NCBI RefSeq assembly: GCF_030253575.1
Contig: NC_080560.1
Coordinates: 15,009,001-15,073,000, forward strand
Source: Rhododendron vialii
Taxonomy: Eukaryota; Streptophyta; Magnoliopsida; Ericales; Ericaceae
Length of the DNA stretch: 64,000 bases
Reading direction: 5' to 3'
Shown: positions 21,875-32,166 of the stretch, piece by piece
Position numbering within the stretch: the stretch's first letter is position 1
Layout: every line of letters starts with the position of its first letter
The notes under the pieces: model-generated
What the model saw: the letters and a program-made list of their open reading frames with translations, nothing else
Told to the model about the DNA's origin: nothing
Databases searched by the model: none
Position numbers and translations under genes: made by a program

Positions 21875-23038
21875 TGTTAGAAATAATTGATTTTGATTAT
21901 ATTTTTGGCATAATTGATTTCTTAAAAAGCAATGTTAAAATTGCAGTTATTAAAATCTCACCAATATACATGATCAATTTGTGTACAAATCTTTTCTAGG
22001 AAAGAAAAGTCCCCTGGCTCGTACTTGTCTTTAGCATGACAAATAAAGGAACCCTTTATTAAATCTTGGCCCACCTATTTTATGACTTTGGTCCTTACTG
22101 GTTTTGGCTATTTATAGGCATCCTATTTTGTCAAATAAAAGAAAAAGTTAGAAGACTTAGAAACTCTCTTTTGCAAAGTAGAGACAAGTGGACAACCAGT
22201 AGTTTCGGCAGTTTTGGTTCAGTTCACCATTGTTGACTTTGGAGTTGTGCATTAGTTCACCATTGTTGACTTTGGAGTTGTGCAAGATCGTTGCAGACCA
22301 AAATTTTCAAAAGATCAGTTCACCATTGTTGACTTTAGGAGTTGTGCATTTAAGCCTCAAGATCATTGCAGATCAAAATTTTCAAAAGATTTCGACTCAA
22401 CGGAAAGAACACAACGTTCATATTTTCTTCCTTATAAAAGAAAGGCTTCTGCACCAGAAGAAAACAACAAAAAAAAAAAAAAGGCTTCATCAGAGAAAAT
22501 ACTTAGAGCAATCTTCTCATACACTTCATTTTTTTTACAATCACTTTGAGAGATTTGTGAGCAAAATTGTTATATCTACTCTTTGAGGATTGTTGTAATT
22601 GTGAGCTACAAATTCTATTATCTTTTGAGCGATCAAGTGTTTGAGAAATCAAACACTGGTTCTGTAATTCCAAAAACAGGGGTTTTTGTTTTTGGAAGGG
22701 GTGTTTTTTTTTTTAAGGATTTTGTACTTTAAATCCTTGCGGTTGTCTAGCTTCTCCGGAAAGCTAGGAGCGTCGGTAATTGTAAGCACCCGCAAGGCTT
22801 ACTGGTGTAATTCCATTTTTATTAGTGGAACCTTCAAGCGATTGTCTTGGAGAGAAGTGGAGTAGGCTGGACCGTGGACAAATTCAGACCGAACCACTAT
22901 AAACTGGTTTTGCACTTCTTAACTCTCTCTCTATATATTTGCTAATTAGTTATTTGCCTTGTAGATTTTAACTGGTAATTTTTAATTAGCAACCGTATTC
23001 ACCCCCCCCCCCCCCTCTAGGTTGCTGTCTGGGTAACA
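21875..23038 (+). repeat. 5' LTR of the copia element
   Basis: The LTR holds a triplicated motif TTCACCATTGTTGACTTTGGAGTTGTGCA between about 22225 and 22350, two TATA-like sites (TATTTATAGG near 22110 and CTTATAAAAG near 22431), and a C-run of 14 before its 3' border. These are expected places for the retroelement promoter; which one is used is not known. Confidence 0.9.
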
Positions 23039-23040
23039 AT

Positions 23041-23052
23041 TGGTATCAGAGC
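23041..23052 (+). promoter_or_regulatory. primer-binding site, initiator Met tRNA
   Basis: TGGTATCAGAGC lies two bases after the 5' LTR. It is complementary to the 3' end of plant initiator methionine tRNA, the usual primer of plant copia elements for minus-strand DNA synthesis. Confidence 0.95.
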
Positions 23053-23086
23053 TTGGACTCTTGTCTAAAGACTTTACAGTCTAAGA

Positions 23087-24811
23087 GTGATTATGGCAAC
23101 CACATCCTCACACATCGAGGGTCTATCAACCAACAGACCACCTTTGTTCAATGGAACAAACTTTGCCTACTGGAAAAATAGGATGAGAATTTATATCCAG
23201 TCCATAGATTATAGTTTATGGAAAATTATCACGATCGGACCCAACATCCCCATGAAAACTGTAGAAGAGACCTCTGTGGTCAAGACTGAGGCTGAATGGA
23301 ATGATGCAGATATGCGTTATATAGAATCAAACTCCAAGGCTATGAATATTTTATATTGTGCTCTAGATTCTGCTGAATATAATAGAATCTCTATCTGTGA
23401 AACTGCTAAAGAAATTTGGGATAAATTGATAGCTACTCATGAAGGAAATAGTCAAGTAAAGGAATCAAAAATAGATATTCTAGTACACAATTATGAACTG
23501 TTCAAAATGAAACCTGAAGAATCTATTTCTGATATGTTCACTAGATTTACTGATATCGTTAATGGTTTAAAATCTCTTGGTAAATCTTATACTAACTCAG
23601 AAATGGCAAGAAAGATTCTCAGGTCCATGACAAAGTCTTGGGATACTAAGGCATCAATCATCTTGCAAACCATGGACTTCTCCAAATGTACTATGGATGA
23701 ACTTATGGGCACTCTCATGACAGAAGAGATACATCGCAAGCTAAATGAGGAAGTCGATACAAAGAGGAAAGATATCGCTCTAAAAAGTACTACCAGTAAA
23801 TCAAAGAACACCGAGGAAGCAAGTAATGAAAGCGATGATGATGAAGAGATGGCCTTAATCACAAAGAATTTCAAGAAATTTCTCAAGAAAAAGAATGACT
23901 GGAAAGGAAGGAAATTTCTCAAAAAGAATGAGAACAAAGAAGATGATGGCAAACGTGATGAGATGATCTGTTACAAATGCAGAAAACCAGGGCATATGAA
24001 AGTTGATTGTCCTCAGTTCAAAAGGTTCAGCAAAAAGGACAAAAAGAAAGCAATGGTAGCAGCTTGGGACAACAGTGAGGACAGCAGCTCAGAAAGTGAC
24101 GAGGAAGCTGAAGTGGCAAACCTCTGTTTAATGGCACTAGAAGAAAATAAGGTATATCATGACTCCTCATCTCTTTCATTTGATGAATTACAAAAAGCTT
24201 TTAGAAGTTTGCTAGTTGATTTTGAAAAAGTAAAATCAAAGAATAAAGCTTTTAAGAAACTCGCCAAAGAACTTTCAAATGAAATGAATAATTTGATTGA
24301 CGAGAAAAATGCTTTAGAAGAAGAAAATGAAAATTTGAAAAATAGTTCTAACACTGATCTTCTTGATAAAAAAATTAAAGATTTAATTACAGAGAGAAAT
24401 GCTCTGGAAGAAGAAAATGAGAATTTGAGAAAAGCTTCAAATGTTGATTTTTTGCATAAACAAATTGATGATTTAACTAAATCTCTTGAAAAATTAACGA
24501 TGGGTAAAGAAGCCTTAGACTTACTTCTTGGAAAACAAAGATGTTCTTTTCATAAAGCTGGAATTGGTTATAATCCTGACGAACATAAAAATCTTTACAA
24601 AAATCTTTTTAATAAAAGCACTTCACCTATTCGTCCTAAAATTACTTGTCATTATTGTGGTATAGTAGGACATATTTCACCTTCATGCTCTATGAAGAGA
24701 CTTTCATCTGTTCATGTTAACAAGACTTGGGTTCAAAAGAACCAAACATACCCTATTCAAGCTAACCAACATGGACCCAAGATGATATGGGTACCAAAAA
24801 TCAAGTTTTGA
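23087..24811 (+). CDS. copia gag polyprotein
   Basis: An open frame of 574 codons; the preferred start may be the second ATG at 23093. The N-terminal ~230 residues are a UBN2/Retrotran_gag_2-type domain, recognisable by the PPLFNGTNFAYWKNRMRIY segment at ~17-36. Residues ~240-285 are acidic then lysine-rich. Two CCHC zinc knuckles follow: CYKCRKPGHMKVDC at 295-308 and CHYCGIVGHISPSC at 521-534. Between them is a long coiled coil (~365-480) with two near-repeats around ERNALEEENENL. Gag builds the virus-like particle and packages RNA. The long gag with coiled coil and two knuckles fits Sireviruses. It ends in TGA at 24809-24811 rather than running into pol. Confidence 0.92.
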   Translation: MIMATTSSHIEGLSTNRPPLFNGTNFAYWKNRMRIYIQSIDYSLWKIITIGPNIPMKTVEETSVVKTEAEWNDADMRYIESNSKAMNILYCALDSAEYNRISICETAKEIWDKLIATHEGNSQVKESKIDILVHNYELFKMKPEESISDMFTRFTDIVNGLKSLGKSYTNSEMARKILRSMTKSWDTKASIILQTMDFSKCTMDELMGTLMTEEIHRKLNEEVDTKRKDIALKSTTSKSKNTEEASNESDDDEEMALITKNFKKFLKKKNDWKGRKFLKKNENKEDDGKRDEMICYKCRKPGHMKVDCPQFKRFSKKDKKKAMVAAWDNSEDSSSESDEEAEVANLCLMALEENKVYHDSSSLSFDELQKAFRSLLVDFEKVKSKNKAFKKLAKELSNEMNNLIDEKNALEEENENLKNSSNTDLLDKKIKDLITERNALEEENENLRKASNVDFLHKQIDDLTKSLEKLTMGKEALDLLLGKQRCSFHKAGIGYNPDEHKNLYKNLFNKSTSPIRPKITCHYCGIVGHISPSCSMKRLSSVHVNKTWVQKNQTYPIQANQHGPKMIWVPKIKF

Positions 24812-24824
24812 TATGTTATTGTAG

Positions 24825-27800
24825 GTATGTCTCAAATCCATATCAACTAAGGGTAAATGGTACCTTGATAGTGGATGCTCAAGGCATATGACAGGAGATG
24901 AAAAGGCTTTCAATTCTCTAACTCCAAAAGATGGAGGATTCGTAACTTTTGGTGACAATAGCAAAGGAAAAATCATCGGTATAGGTAATATCGGTATATT
25001 TCCTTCTCCTGTTATAGAAGATGTCTTATTTGTTGATGGTCTTAAACACAATCTTATTAGCATTAGCCAATTATGTGATAAGGGTAACAAAGTTATTTTT
25101 GAAAAATCTAGTTGCATCATTGAGAGTATCAAAGAACACAAAACATTATTTGTTGGCCAAAGACTTGAAAATGTTTATATTGTCAACTTAAATGATTTGA
25201 GCAAACAAGGTGTAAAATGTTTTTCTGCAATGAGTGATAATAGTTGGTTATGGCATAGACGCCTTGGACATGCACACATGGATGCAATTTCAAAACTTTC
25301 TAGAAAAGAATTAGTTGTTGGTCTTCCAAAAATCAAATTTGAAAAAGATAGATTGTGTGATGCATGCCAACAAGGTAAACAAACAAAAGTTTCTTTCAAA
25401 TCTAAAAATGTTATTTCAACTGCAAGGCCATTACAATTATTACACATGGATTTATTTGGCCCTACTAGAACAGCAAGTCTTGGCGGCAAATACTATTGTC
25501 TTGTTGTTGTGGATGATTTCTCTAGATTTACATGGGTTATGTTCCTAACTACTAAGGATGAGGCTTTTCCTTCTTTTACAAAACTATGTAGAAAAGTTCA
25601 AAATGAAAAAGGATTTGTTATTTCAAATATTCGAACCGATCATGGTAGAGAACTTGAAAATTCTTTATTTGAAAAATATTGTGATGATCATGGTATAGAT
25701 CACAACTTTTCTGCACCTCGCACACCTCAACAGAATGGGGTAGTTGAGAGGAAAAATAGAACTCTTGAAGAAATGGCGAGAACAATGCTGTGTGAAAACT
25801 CTCTACCTAAATACTTTTGGGCAGAAGCCGTTAACACTGCTTGTTATGTTCTAAATCGAGTCTTGATTAGACCTATCCTCAAAAAGACACCATATGAGCT
25901 ATGGAACGATAGAAAATCCAATATTGGTTACTTTCATGCTTTTGGTTGTAAATGTTTTGTCTTAAACAATGGAAAAGATCATTTGGGAAAATTTGATTCG
26001 AAATCTGATGAAGGAATTTTTATTGGTTATTCAACTTCAAGTAAAGCATATAGAGTGTACAACAAACGCACTTTACTTGTAGAAGAATCTGTTCATGTTT
26101 CTTTTGATGAATCTAATCCATCTACTGCTAAGATTATTATTGATGATGATGAGATAGATATCATAAAAGAAGTGCAAGACTTAACTATTAGCAAAGAAAA
26201 TAGTGAAAGACAACAAGAGAGCACTAAAGCAAAGGATGATGTGGCTCATGATCAATCACAAGATCCTATCAGCAATCAAGATCTACCTAAAGAATGGAGA
26301 TTTGTGCAAAATCATCCAAAAGATTTGATTCTTGGAGATGTTTCAAAAGGTATATCTACTCGCTCATCCCTTAAAAATATTTGTGGTAATTTAGCTTTTG
26401 TCTCTCAAATTGAGCCTAAAACTTTTTTTGAAGCTGAAAATGATGAAAACTGGATTTTAGCTATGCAAGAAGAACTGAGTCAATTTGAGAGAAATAAAGT
26501 TTGGAATTTAGTGCCTAGACCTCATGATCACACCATCATTGGCACTAAATGGGTTTTTAGAAATAAATTGGATGAATCAGGAAACATTATTAGAAATAAA
26601 GCTAGATTAGTTGCACAAGGCTATAATCAAGAAGAAGGCATTGATTTTGATGAGACATTTGCACCTGTTGCTAGACTAGAAGCTATTCGGATGCTACTTG
26701 CATTTGCATGTTTCAAAGATTTTAAACTTTTTCAAATGGATGTGAAAAGTGCATTTTTAAATGGCTTTATTAATGAAGAAGTTTATGTTAAACAACCACC
26801 TGGTTTTGAAAATCATTTATATCCTGATCATGTTTATAAGCTTTCAAAAGCTTTGTATGGTCTAAAACAAGCTCCACGTGCATGGTATGACAGACTTAGT
26901 TCTTTCTTACTAGAAAATGGTTTTTCTAGAGGAAAATTAGATACGACTCTTTTCATAAAAACCGAAAATCATGATATGCTTATTATTCAAATTTATGTTG
27001 ATGATATTATTTTCGGTGCTACTAATGAAAAATTATGCAAAGAGTTCGCTAAGTGTATGCAAGGGGAGTTTGAAATGAGTATGATGGGAGAACTCAATTT
27101 TTTTCTTGGACTCCAAATCAAGCAATCAAAAGATGGAATTTTTATAAATCAAGCAAAGTATACGAAAGAACTTCTCAAAAGATTCAACATGGAAGATTCC
27201 AAAATCATGAAGACTCCAATGAGCCCAACCACTAAACTCGACAAAGATGAAAATGGTAAATCAGTAGACACTAAAATGTATCGAGGTATGATCGGTTCAC
27301 TTCTTTATCTTACTGCTAGTAGACCTGACATCATATTTAGTGTTTGCTTATGTGCTCGTTTTCAATCTAACCCAAAAGAGTCACATTTAGTAGCTGTAAA
27401 ACGTATTTTTAGATATCTTGCAGGAACTCCTAATTTGGGGTTATTTTTTCCTAGAAATACTTCTTTCGACTTAATTGGTTTTTCTGATGCTGATTATGCC
27501 GGTAGTAAAACTGATCGTAAGAGCACTAGTGGTACATGTCAATTTCTTGGAAACTCATTAGTATCTTGGTTTAGTAAAAAGCAAAATTCAGTTGCTTTAT
27601 CGACTGCCGAAGCTGAGTATATAGCTGCTGGTAGTTGTTGTGCTCAATTATTATGGATCAAACAGCAAATGGAGGATTTTAATCTACATTATGATCATAT
27701 TCCAATTAAATGTGATAATACAAGTGCAATCAATTTAACAAAAAATCCCATTCAACATTCTCGAACAAAACATATTGAAATTAGACATCATTTTATACGT

Positions 27801-27938
27801 GATCATGTTCAAAAAGGGGACATCGTTCTTGATTTTGTCAGTACCGACAAGCAATTGGCGGATATTTTTACAAAACCCCTTATTGAAGAACAATTTTATT
27901 TTATCAGAAGAGAACTCGGGATGTCTAATCCATTCTAA
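24825..27938 (+). CDS. copia pol polyprotein (PR-INT-RT-RNase H)
   Basis: The frame is open from 24825, in +1 phase to gag; the first ATG is only at 24888, already inside the protease site ([13 protein letters not shown]), so it must be made by fusion with gag or another device. Counting from 24888: GAG-pre-integrase motif LWHRRLGH near 120; integrase catalytic D188, D251 and E287 (35 residues between the last two); RT with [12 protein letters not shown] and the YVDD active site at 703-706; RNase H with [16 protein letters not shown] from 867 and the STAEAEY motif. It ends at 27938. All key residues seen are intact. Gag stop (24811) and pol opening (24825) do not overlap, which simple ribosomal frameshifting cannot bridge. 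Confidence 0.92.
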   Translation, partial: VCLKSISTKGKWYLDSGCSRHMTGDEKAFNSLTPKDGGFVTFGDNSKGKIIGIGNIGIFPSPVIEDVLFVDGLKHNLISISQLCDKGNKVIFEKSSCIIESIKEHKTLFVGQRLENVYIVNLNDLSKQGVKCFSAMSDNSWLWHRRLGHAHMDAISKLSRKELVVGLPKIKFEKDRLCDACQQGKQTKVSFKSKNVISTARPLQLLHMDLFGPTRTASLGGKYYCLVVVDDFSRFTWVMFLTTKDEAFPSFTKLCRKVQNEKGFVISNIRTDHGRELENSLFEKYCDDHGIDHNFSAPRTPQQNGVVERKNRTLEEMARTMLCENSLPKYFWAEAVNTACYVLNRVLIRPILKKTPYELWNDRKSNIGYFHAFGCKCFVLNNGKDHLGKFDSKSDEGIFIGYSTSSKAYRVYNKRTLLVEESVHVSFDESNPSTAKIIIDDDEIDIIKEVQDLTISKENSERQQESTKAKDDVAHDQSQDPISNQDLPKEWRFVQNHPKDLILGDVSKGISTRSSLKNICGNLAFVSQIEPKTFFEAENDENWILAMQEELSQFERNKVWNLVPRPHDHTIIGTKWVFRNKLDESGNIIRNKARLVAQGYNQEEGIDFDETFAPVARLEAIRMLLAFACFKDFKLFQMDVKSAFLNGFINEEVYVKQPPGFENHLYPDHVYKLSKALYGLKQAPRAWYDRLSSFLLENGFSRGKLDTTLFIKTENHDMLIIQIYVDDIIFGATNEKLCKEFAKCMQGEFEMSMMGELNFFLGLQIKQSKDGIFINQAKYTKELLKRFNMEDSKIMKTPMSPTTKLDKDENGKSVDTKMYRGMIGSLLYLTASRPDIIFSVCLCARFQSNPKESHLVAVKRIFRYLAGTPNLGLFFPRNTSFDLIGFSDADYAGSKTDRKSTSGTCQFLGNSLVSWFSKKQNSVALSTAEAEYIAAGSCCAQLLWIKQQMEDFNLHYDHIPIKCDNTSAINLTKNPIQHSRTKHIEIRHHFIRDHVQKGDIVLDFVSTDKQLADIFTKPLIEEQFYFIRRELGMSNPF

Positions 27939-28298
27939 ATATTTTTTTTGAGATTTTTTAGTTAAATTTAGTATTACTTGTCTAATCATTTTTTTTGGAG
28001 TACTTACCATCATAATGTTTAATAAATCACTCCGAACATATTACACTTAATTCTATGCTACATTAAGGGGACACAACAATAAACACCCGAACACAATTTT
28101 CTTCCCCTATTTTTGTCTTATTCGGCGCGGCAACCCCTATCCTCAATTTCAAATTTCAAATTTCAAAATTTTTTTCTTTCTCAACACTTCTCTCATACTC
28201 TATAAATTCAACAACACAATCTCTATCTCTTCATCTATCTATCTCTCCTTCTCTCTCGGCCTAAATCTCTCCAAATCTCTATCCTTCCAAATCGAGCA
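27939..28298 (+). promoter_or_regulatory. spacer with putative internal promoter for the small ORF
   Basis: After pol comes an AT-rich spacer, then CTATAAATTCAAC (TATA-like core at 28201-28207), then a CT-rich leader of about 90 bases leading to an ATG at 28299 in good context (GAGCAATGGCAAAC). This arrangement resembles an ordinary plant promoter and 5' UTR inside the retrotransposon. Confidence 0.5.
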
Positions 28299-28571
28299 AT
28301 GGCAAACTTACCGCAAGGGTTACCGTTTGAGTTTTACGAAAGAGATGCCGAACGAGCAGAGTTCAGGTTGTTTATCCAAACCATTTGGATGCAACTCTTT
28401 ATTTTCATTCTGCTGTGTGCGTTACTTACAATGAGAATACCACCATGGTTCGGGTGGAATGTAAATGTGGATACTCTGTGGTATTGGATTGGCATTGTAG
28501 CTGCCGTTGTAGCAGCCATTATTCGAGCATACGAAAATCAAAGACGCCAAGCTTTCGATGAAAGAAGATAG
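28299..28571 (+). CDS. accessory two-span membrane protein ORF of the copia element
   Basis: An intact 90-codon frame lies between pol and the 3' LTR, sense orientation. Residues 1-26 are charged (FEFYERDAERAEF). Residues ~27-45 (LFIFILLCALL core) and ~59-76 (IGIVAAVVAAII core) are hydrophobic and predicted to span a membrane, separated by a Trp/Pro-rich loop. The tail is basic (ENQRRQAFDERR). Sireviruses often carry an env-like ORF at this position, but those are far longer and I see no similarity, so it is either a distinct accessory gene, a remnant, or a captured host sequence. It has its own TATA-like box 92 bases upstream and is not in frame with pol. Function is unknown. Confidence 0.6.
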   Translation: MANLPQGLPFEFYERDAERAEFRLFIQTIWMQLFIFILLCALLTMRIPPWFGWNVNVDTLWYWIGIVAAVVAAIIRAYENQRRQAFDERR

Positions 28572-28903
28572 AGTGCTACAGGGCAAGAGAGGCATGGTGC
28601 TGGAACCATGGCCATATTGTTTTTCTCTTTTTCTCTTTTTTTTGATGATGTCACAGGGGGAGAAAAAGAGAAGTTTTATTTGATCTATCGTGCTATTTTT
28701 AATATTTTAAACTGTTGTGGGCTAATTTAAAAAAAAAATTGCTTGCTATGATCTGTTGATTATTGCTATTACTCGTTGATCATAGATAACTGCTTTGGTG
28801 CATATATTAAGGGGAGCATATATGTAGGGGGAGCATTTGCTTTTTTTTACTTAACATTGCTTTTAAAAATTGTATTTTGTGTCATCATCAAAAAGGGGGA
28901 GAT
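28572..28903 (+). promoter_or_regulatory. polypurine tract region with several PPT-like copies and an inverted repeat
   Basis: The tract AAAAAGGGGGAGAT immediately precedes the 3' LTR and would prime plus-strand synthesis. Similar tracts occur upstream: CAGGGGGAGAAAAAG near 28655, AAGGGGAGCA near 28809 and AGGGGGAGCA near 28827. TTTTTTTGATGATGTCAC near 28637 is the near reverse complement of GTGTCATCATCAAAAA just before the real tract. Multiple PPTs and such a palindrome are reported traits of Sireviruses. Confidence 0.75.
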
Positions 28904-30067
28904 TGTTAGAAATAATTGATTTTGATTATATTTTTGGCATAATTGATTTCTTAAAAAGCAATGTTAAAATTGCAGTTATTAAAATCTCACCAATATACAT
29001 GATCAATTTGTGTACAAATCTTTTCTAGGAAAGAAAAGTCCCCTGGCTCGTACTTGTCTTTAGCATGACAAATAAAGGAACCCTTTATTAAATCTTGGCC
29101 CACCTATTTTATGACTTTGGTCCTTACTGGTTTTGGTTATTTATAGGCATCCTATTTTGTCAAATAAAAGAAAAAGTTAGAAGACTTAGAAACTCTCTTT
29201 TGCAAAGTAGAGACAAGTGGACAACCAGTAGTTTCGGCAGTTTTGGTTCAGTTCACCATTGTTGACTTTGGAGTTGTGCATTAGTTCACCATTGTTGACT
29301 TTGGAGTTGTGCAAGATCGTTGCAGACCAAAATTTTCAAAAGATCAGTTCACCATTGTTGACTTTAGGAGTTGTGCATTTAAGCCTCAAGATCATTGCAG
29401 ATCAAAATTTTCAAAAGATTTCGACTCAACGGAAAGAACACAACGTTCATATTTTCTTCCTTATAAAGAAAGGCTTCTGCACCAGAAGAAAACAACAAAA
29501 AAAAAAAAAAAGGCTTCATCAGAGAAAATACTTAGAGCAATCTTCTCATACACTTCATTTTTTTTACAATCACTTTGAGAGATTTGTGAGCAAAATTGTT
29601 ATATCTACTCTTTGAGGATTGTTGTAATTGTGAGCTACAAATTCTATTATCTTTTGAGCGATCAAGTGTTTGAGAAATCAAACACTGGTTCTGTAATTCC
29701 AAAAACAGGGGTTTTTGTTTTTGGAAGGGGTGTTTTTTTTTTTAAGGATTTTGTACTTTAAATCCTTGCGGTTGTCTAGCTTCTCCGGAAAGCTAGGAGC
29801 GTCGGTAATTGTAAGCACCCGCAAGGCTTACTGGTGTAATTCCATTTTTATTAGTGGAACCTTCAAGCGATTGTCTTGGAGAGAAGTGGAGTAGGCTGGA
29901 CCGTGGACAAATTCAGACCGAACCACTATAAACTGGTTTTGCACTTCTTAACTCTCTCTATATATATTTGCTAATTAGTTATTTGCCTTGTAGATTTTAA
30001 CTGGTAATTTTTAATTAGCAACCGTATTCACCCCCCCCCCCCCCTCTAGGTTGCTGTCTGGGTAACA
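28904..30067 (+). repeat. 3' LTR of the copia element
   Basis: Same length as the 5' LTR. Differences noticed: GGTTATTTATAG against GGCTATTTATAG, one base fewer in the CTTATAAAG site, one extra A in the following A-run, and CTCTCTATATATATT against CTCTCTCTATATATT. Such identity indicates a young insertion. Confidence 0.92.
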
Positions 30068-30072
30068 TCGTA

Positions 30073-31313
30073 TATGCAGGAACCCATCTGTCATGAATCT
30101 CATACATATACTGCAACCATGGATTGCTGGACATGTTAGATTTTTCTACAACATATACCCATGTTGCGTCAAACTTCTCAGGGCTCTCGGAATTCCAAAT
30201 ACATTTTCTGAACTCCTCATAATGTTGTTTATATGCCAATGCACCTAATTTCTCAAAAAATTTACTAACAATGTGCCAAATACAATATCTGTGAAACGTA
30301 TTCGGAAGAGCATTGACAATTGCTTTTGTCATTGCCAAATCTTGATCTTGATCAGTTATGATCATTTTGGGCGGTGTTCCAGGCATCGCTTTCAAGAATT
30401 CCTTGAAAAGTCACTCAAAGGATTCACTTTTTTCGTTGCTTAAGAAAGCATACCCAAAAAGCGTTGTCTGCCCGTGATGGTTAACCCCTAATAGAGGTGA
30501 AAAGATCAAGGAATATTTGTTTGTGTTGTATGTTGTATCGAACACCACCACGTCCCCAAAATATTGGTATGACTTCCTAGAGGTAGCATCGGCCCAAAAA
30601 CAATGAGTCATCCTGTGCTCATTATCTTCCTCGATTGTATACGTAAAACCTAGATTCTTTTCTTTTTCAGTCTCAAAATGCTCTTTCAACATGTTGGCGT
30701 CATGTCCATCTAAATATTTCCTCGTATCCCTTTGAGAATTATAAATATCTCGTCGTAAACATCCAACATTTTCAAGACTCCCGGCTTGCAACTCTAAAAT
30801 ACTCATTTGTTGGCTGGTTGACACATTTGCAGCTGCTAGTTGTTGCGTTAATGCTTTTTGTGCAATTGACACTCGACGATGAGATCTCAAGAAATGCACC
30901 TTTTTTGGTGTCGTAAGAGGGTGGCTATGCCCCTCCACAAATTGGGTGACAACAAATCCTTCACCTGACCGATTTTTTACGACTGTTAGTTTTGCACCAC
31001 ATTTCTCTCTAGTTAAACCCCGCTGTCGTTGAGTGGCCTCTGAACTTTTACTCTCCCCTTCTTTGTAACAAACATTCTCTTTCCTAATGGTTTCACCATT
31101 CTTATCCGTCTTACTAGAATGGATTCGCATACTAAAACCAGCTTCAAATGCGTAATTGTTGTAAAACTTCTTAGCATCATCTAAGCTTTTAAATTGTTGT
31201 GTAAGTTTTGGTATCACTTCGTTTTTAACTTGAGGAGTGTAAAGTACTTCAGAAATAATTAGCAAACTCCTCACACGGTTGAGAAGGTGACAGTGAGAGT
31301 AGTTGTAAATCAT
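30073..31313 (-). pseudogene. FAR1/MURA-like transposase, N-terminal part (broken)
   Basis: On the minus strand, about 31220-30890 encodes the FAR1 DNA-binding domain (WRKY-GCM1 type zinc fold: KKFYNNYAFEAGFSMR, then REKCGAKL, then VEGHSHPL). About 30610-30130 encodes the MULE transposase core, with the acidic residues VVFDTTY and MIITDQDQDL. The frame is continuous from 31313 except for a TGA at 30411-30413, where family members have Trp (TGG to TGA). It then runs to 30073, where the copia element interrupts it at RWVPAYT. The frame extends upstream without an obvious start; a short proline-rich exon near 31470 could precede it, but phase does not fit cleanly. FAR1/FHY3 transcription factors and Mutator transposases share this architecture; the surrounding TIRs argue for transposase. 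Confidence 0.85.
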
Positions 31314-31998
31314 CCAAAGACTGTATTCTAACCACCAAAAGACAAAACAATAAATAAACTATAGTGATCATAACTACACTATTTTTCTACATGAGAGAAA
31401 GAGAGAAAGAAAGATACCTTCGCGGTGGTGGTGGTGGAAACGAGGGGGTTGGATTGACATTGGAAATATGTTCTTGTTCCATTTCTTCTTCTTCGTTCCT
31501 TCTTCGGTATAGTTCAAACTCTTTTCCTCTTTTAGAATGTGTAACTGGAAATAACAAAGACTATCAAATCGAATTAGTATTAGAATTAGGTTTTTTTTAA
31601 AACCAGAATTAGTGACCACAGGAAGTTCATAGCAGAGAACATGGTCCAGGACTCAAGATACCAAGATTCAACAAAAATGTAGAATGTTCAAAGTTGCAGG
31701 TTTGATTAGAGAGATATTTAAATAAGAATCCAAAACTACTAGGTTTGTGCCAAAAAATGCCTTCTAGGATGGCCTTTCTGTTGCTAATAACAGTTTGATA
31801 GAAAAACTAATCACATCTAATTTAACATGTCTAGGGAAAATTACTTCAAATTTGTGTAAAGAAAAATATAGCAAACGAACTAGTGGCATGCTCCTTATCT
31901 ACATACAGCATGAGCTAACACCCCATTTTCCTCACTCTTGCTTGCTTTATACACTAAATGAGTGTTGATGGCACACATAAGCACAGTACCCCATTTTT
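31314..31998 (-). other. 5' region of the transposase gene
   Basis: This lies between the start of the transposase frame and the right TIR. It contains a candidate first exon with a HHHH/proline-rich stretch around 31430-31500 and AT-rich leader-like sequence, but no exon can be fixed. Confidence 0.3.
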
Positions 31999-32093
31999 TT
32001 GTATGGAAATTATCAAATAATATCAGAGATTACAAAAAAAAAAACTAATTTTTCGAAAGCAATTTTTCACAAACCCAAAATTAGTCGACTTTA

Positions 32094-32166
<73 letters not shown>

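Larger units (their letters stand above)
21875..30067 (+). mobile_element. complete Ty1/copia retrotransposon, Sirevirus-like, TSD TCGTA
   Basis: It is 8193 bp with two LTRs of 1164 bp each (21875-23038, 28904-30067), both TGTTAG...GTAACA, inside a perfect 5-bp duplication TCGTA (21870-21874, 30068-30072). A primer-binding site for initiator Met tRNA and a polypurine tract are in place. By eye the LTRs differ at about two substitutions and two single-base length changes, so the insertion is recent. Internal order is gag, then PR-INT-RT-RNaseH (copia order), then a small membrane-protein ORF. The several GGGGGAG tracts and the CATCATCAAAAAGGGGGAGAT end resemble Sireviruses. It lies inside the MULE transposase gene. 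Confidence 0.93.

Noticed and set aside
15043..32000. FAR1/FHY3-type host transcription factor rather than transposase
   Set aside because: Long inverted repeats on both sides and a partner gene in MuDR-like layout favour a transposon, though domesticated FRS genes share the same domains.
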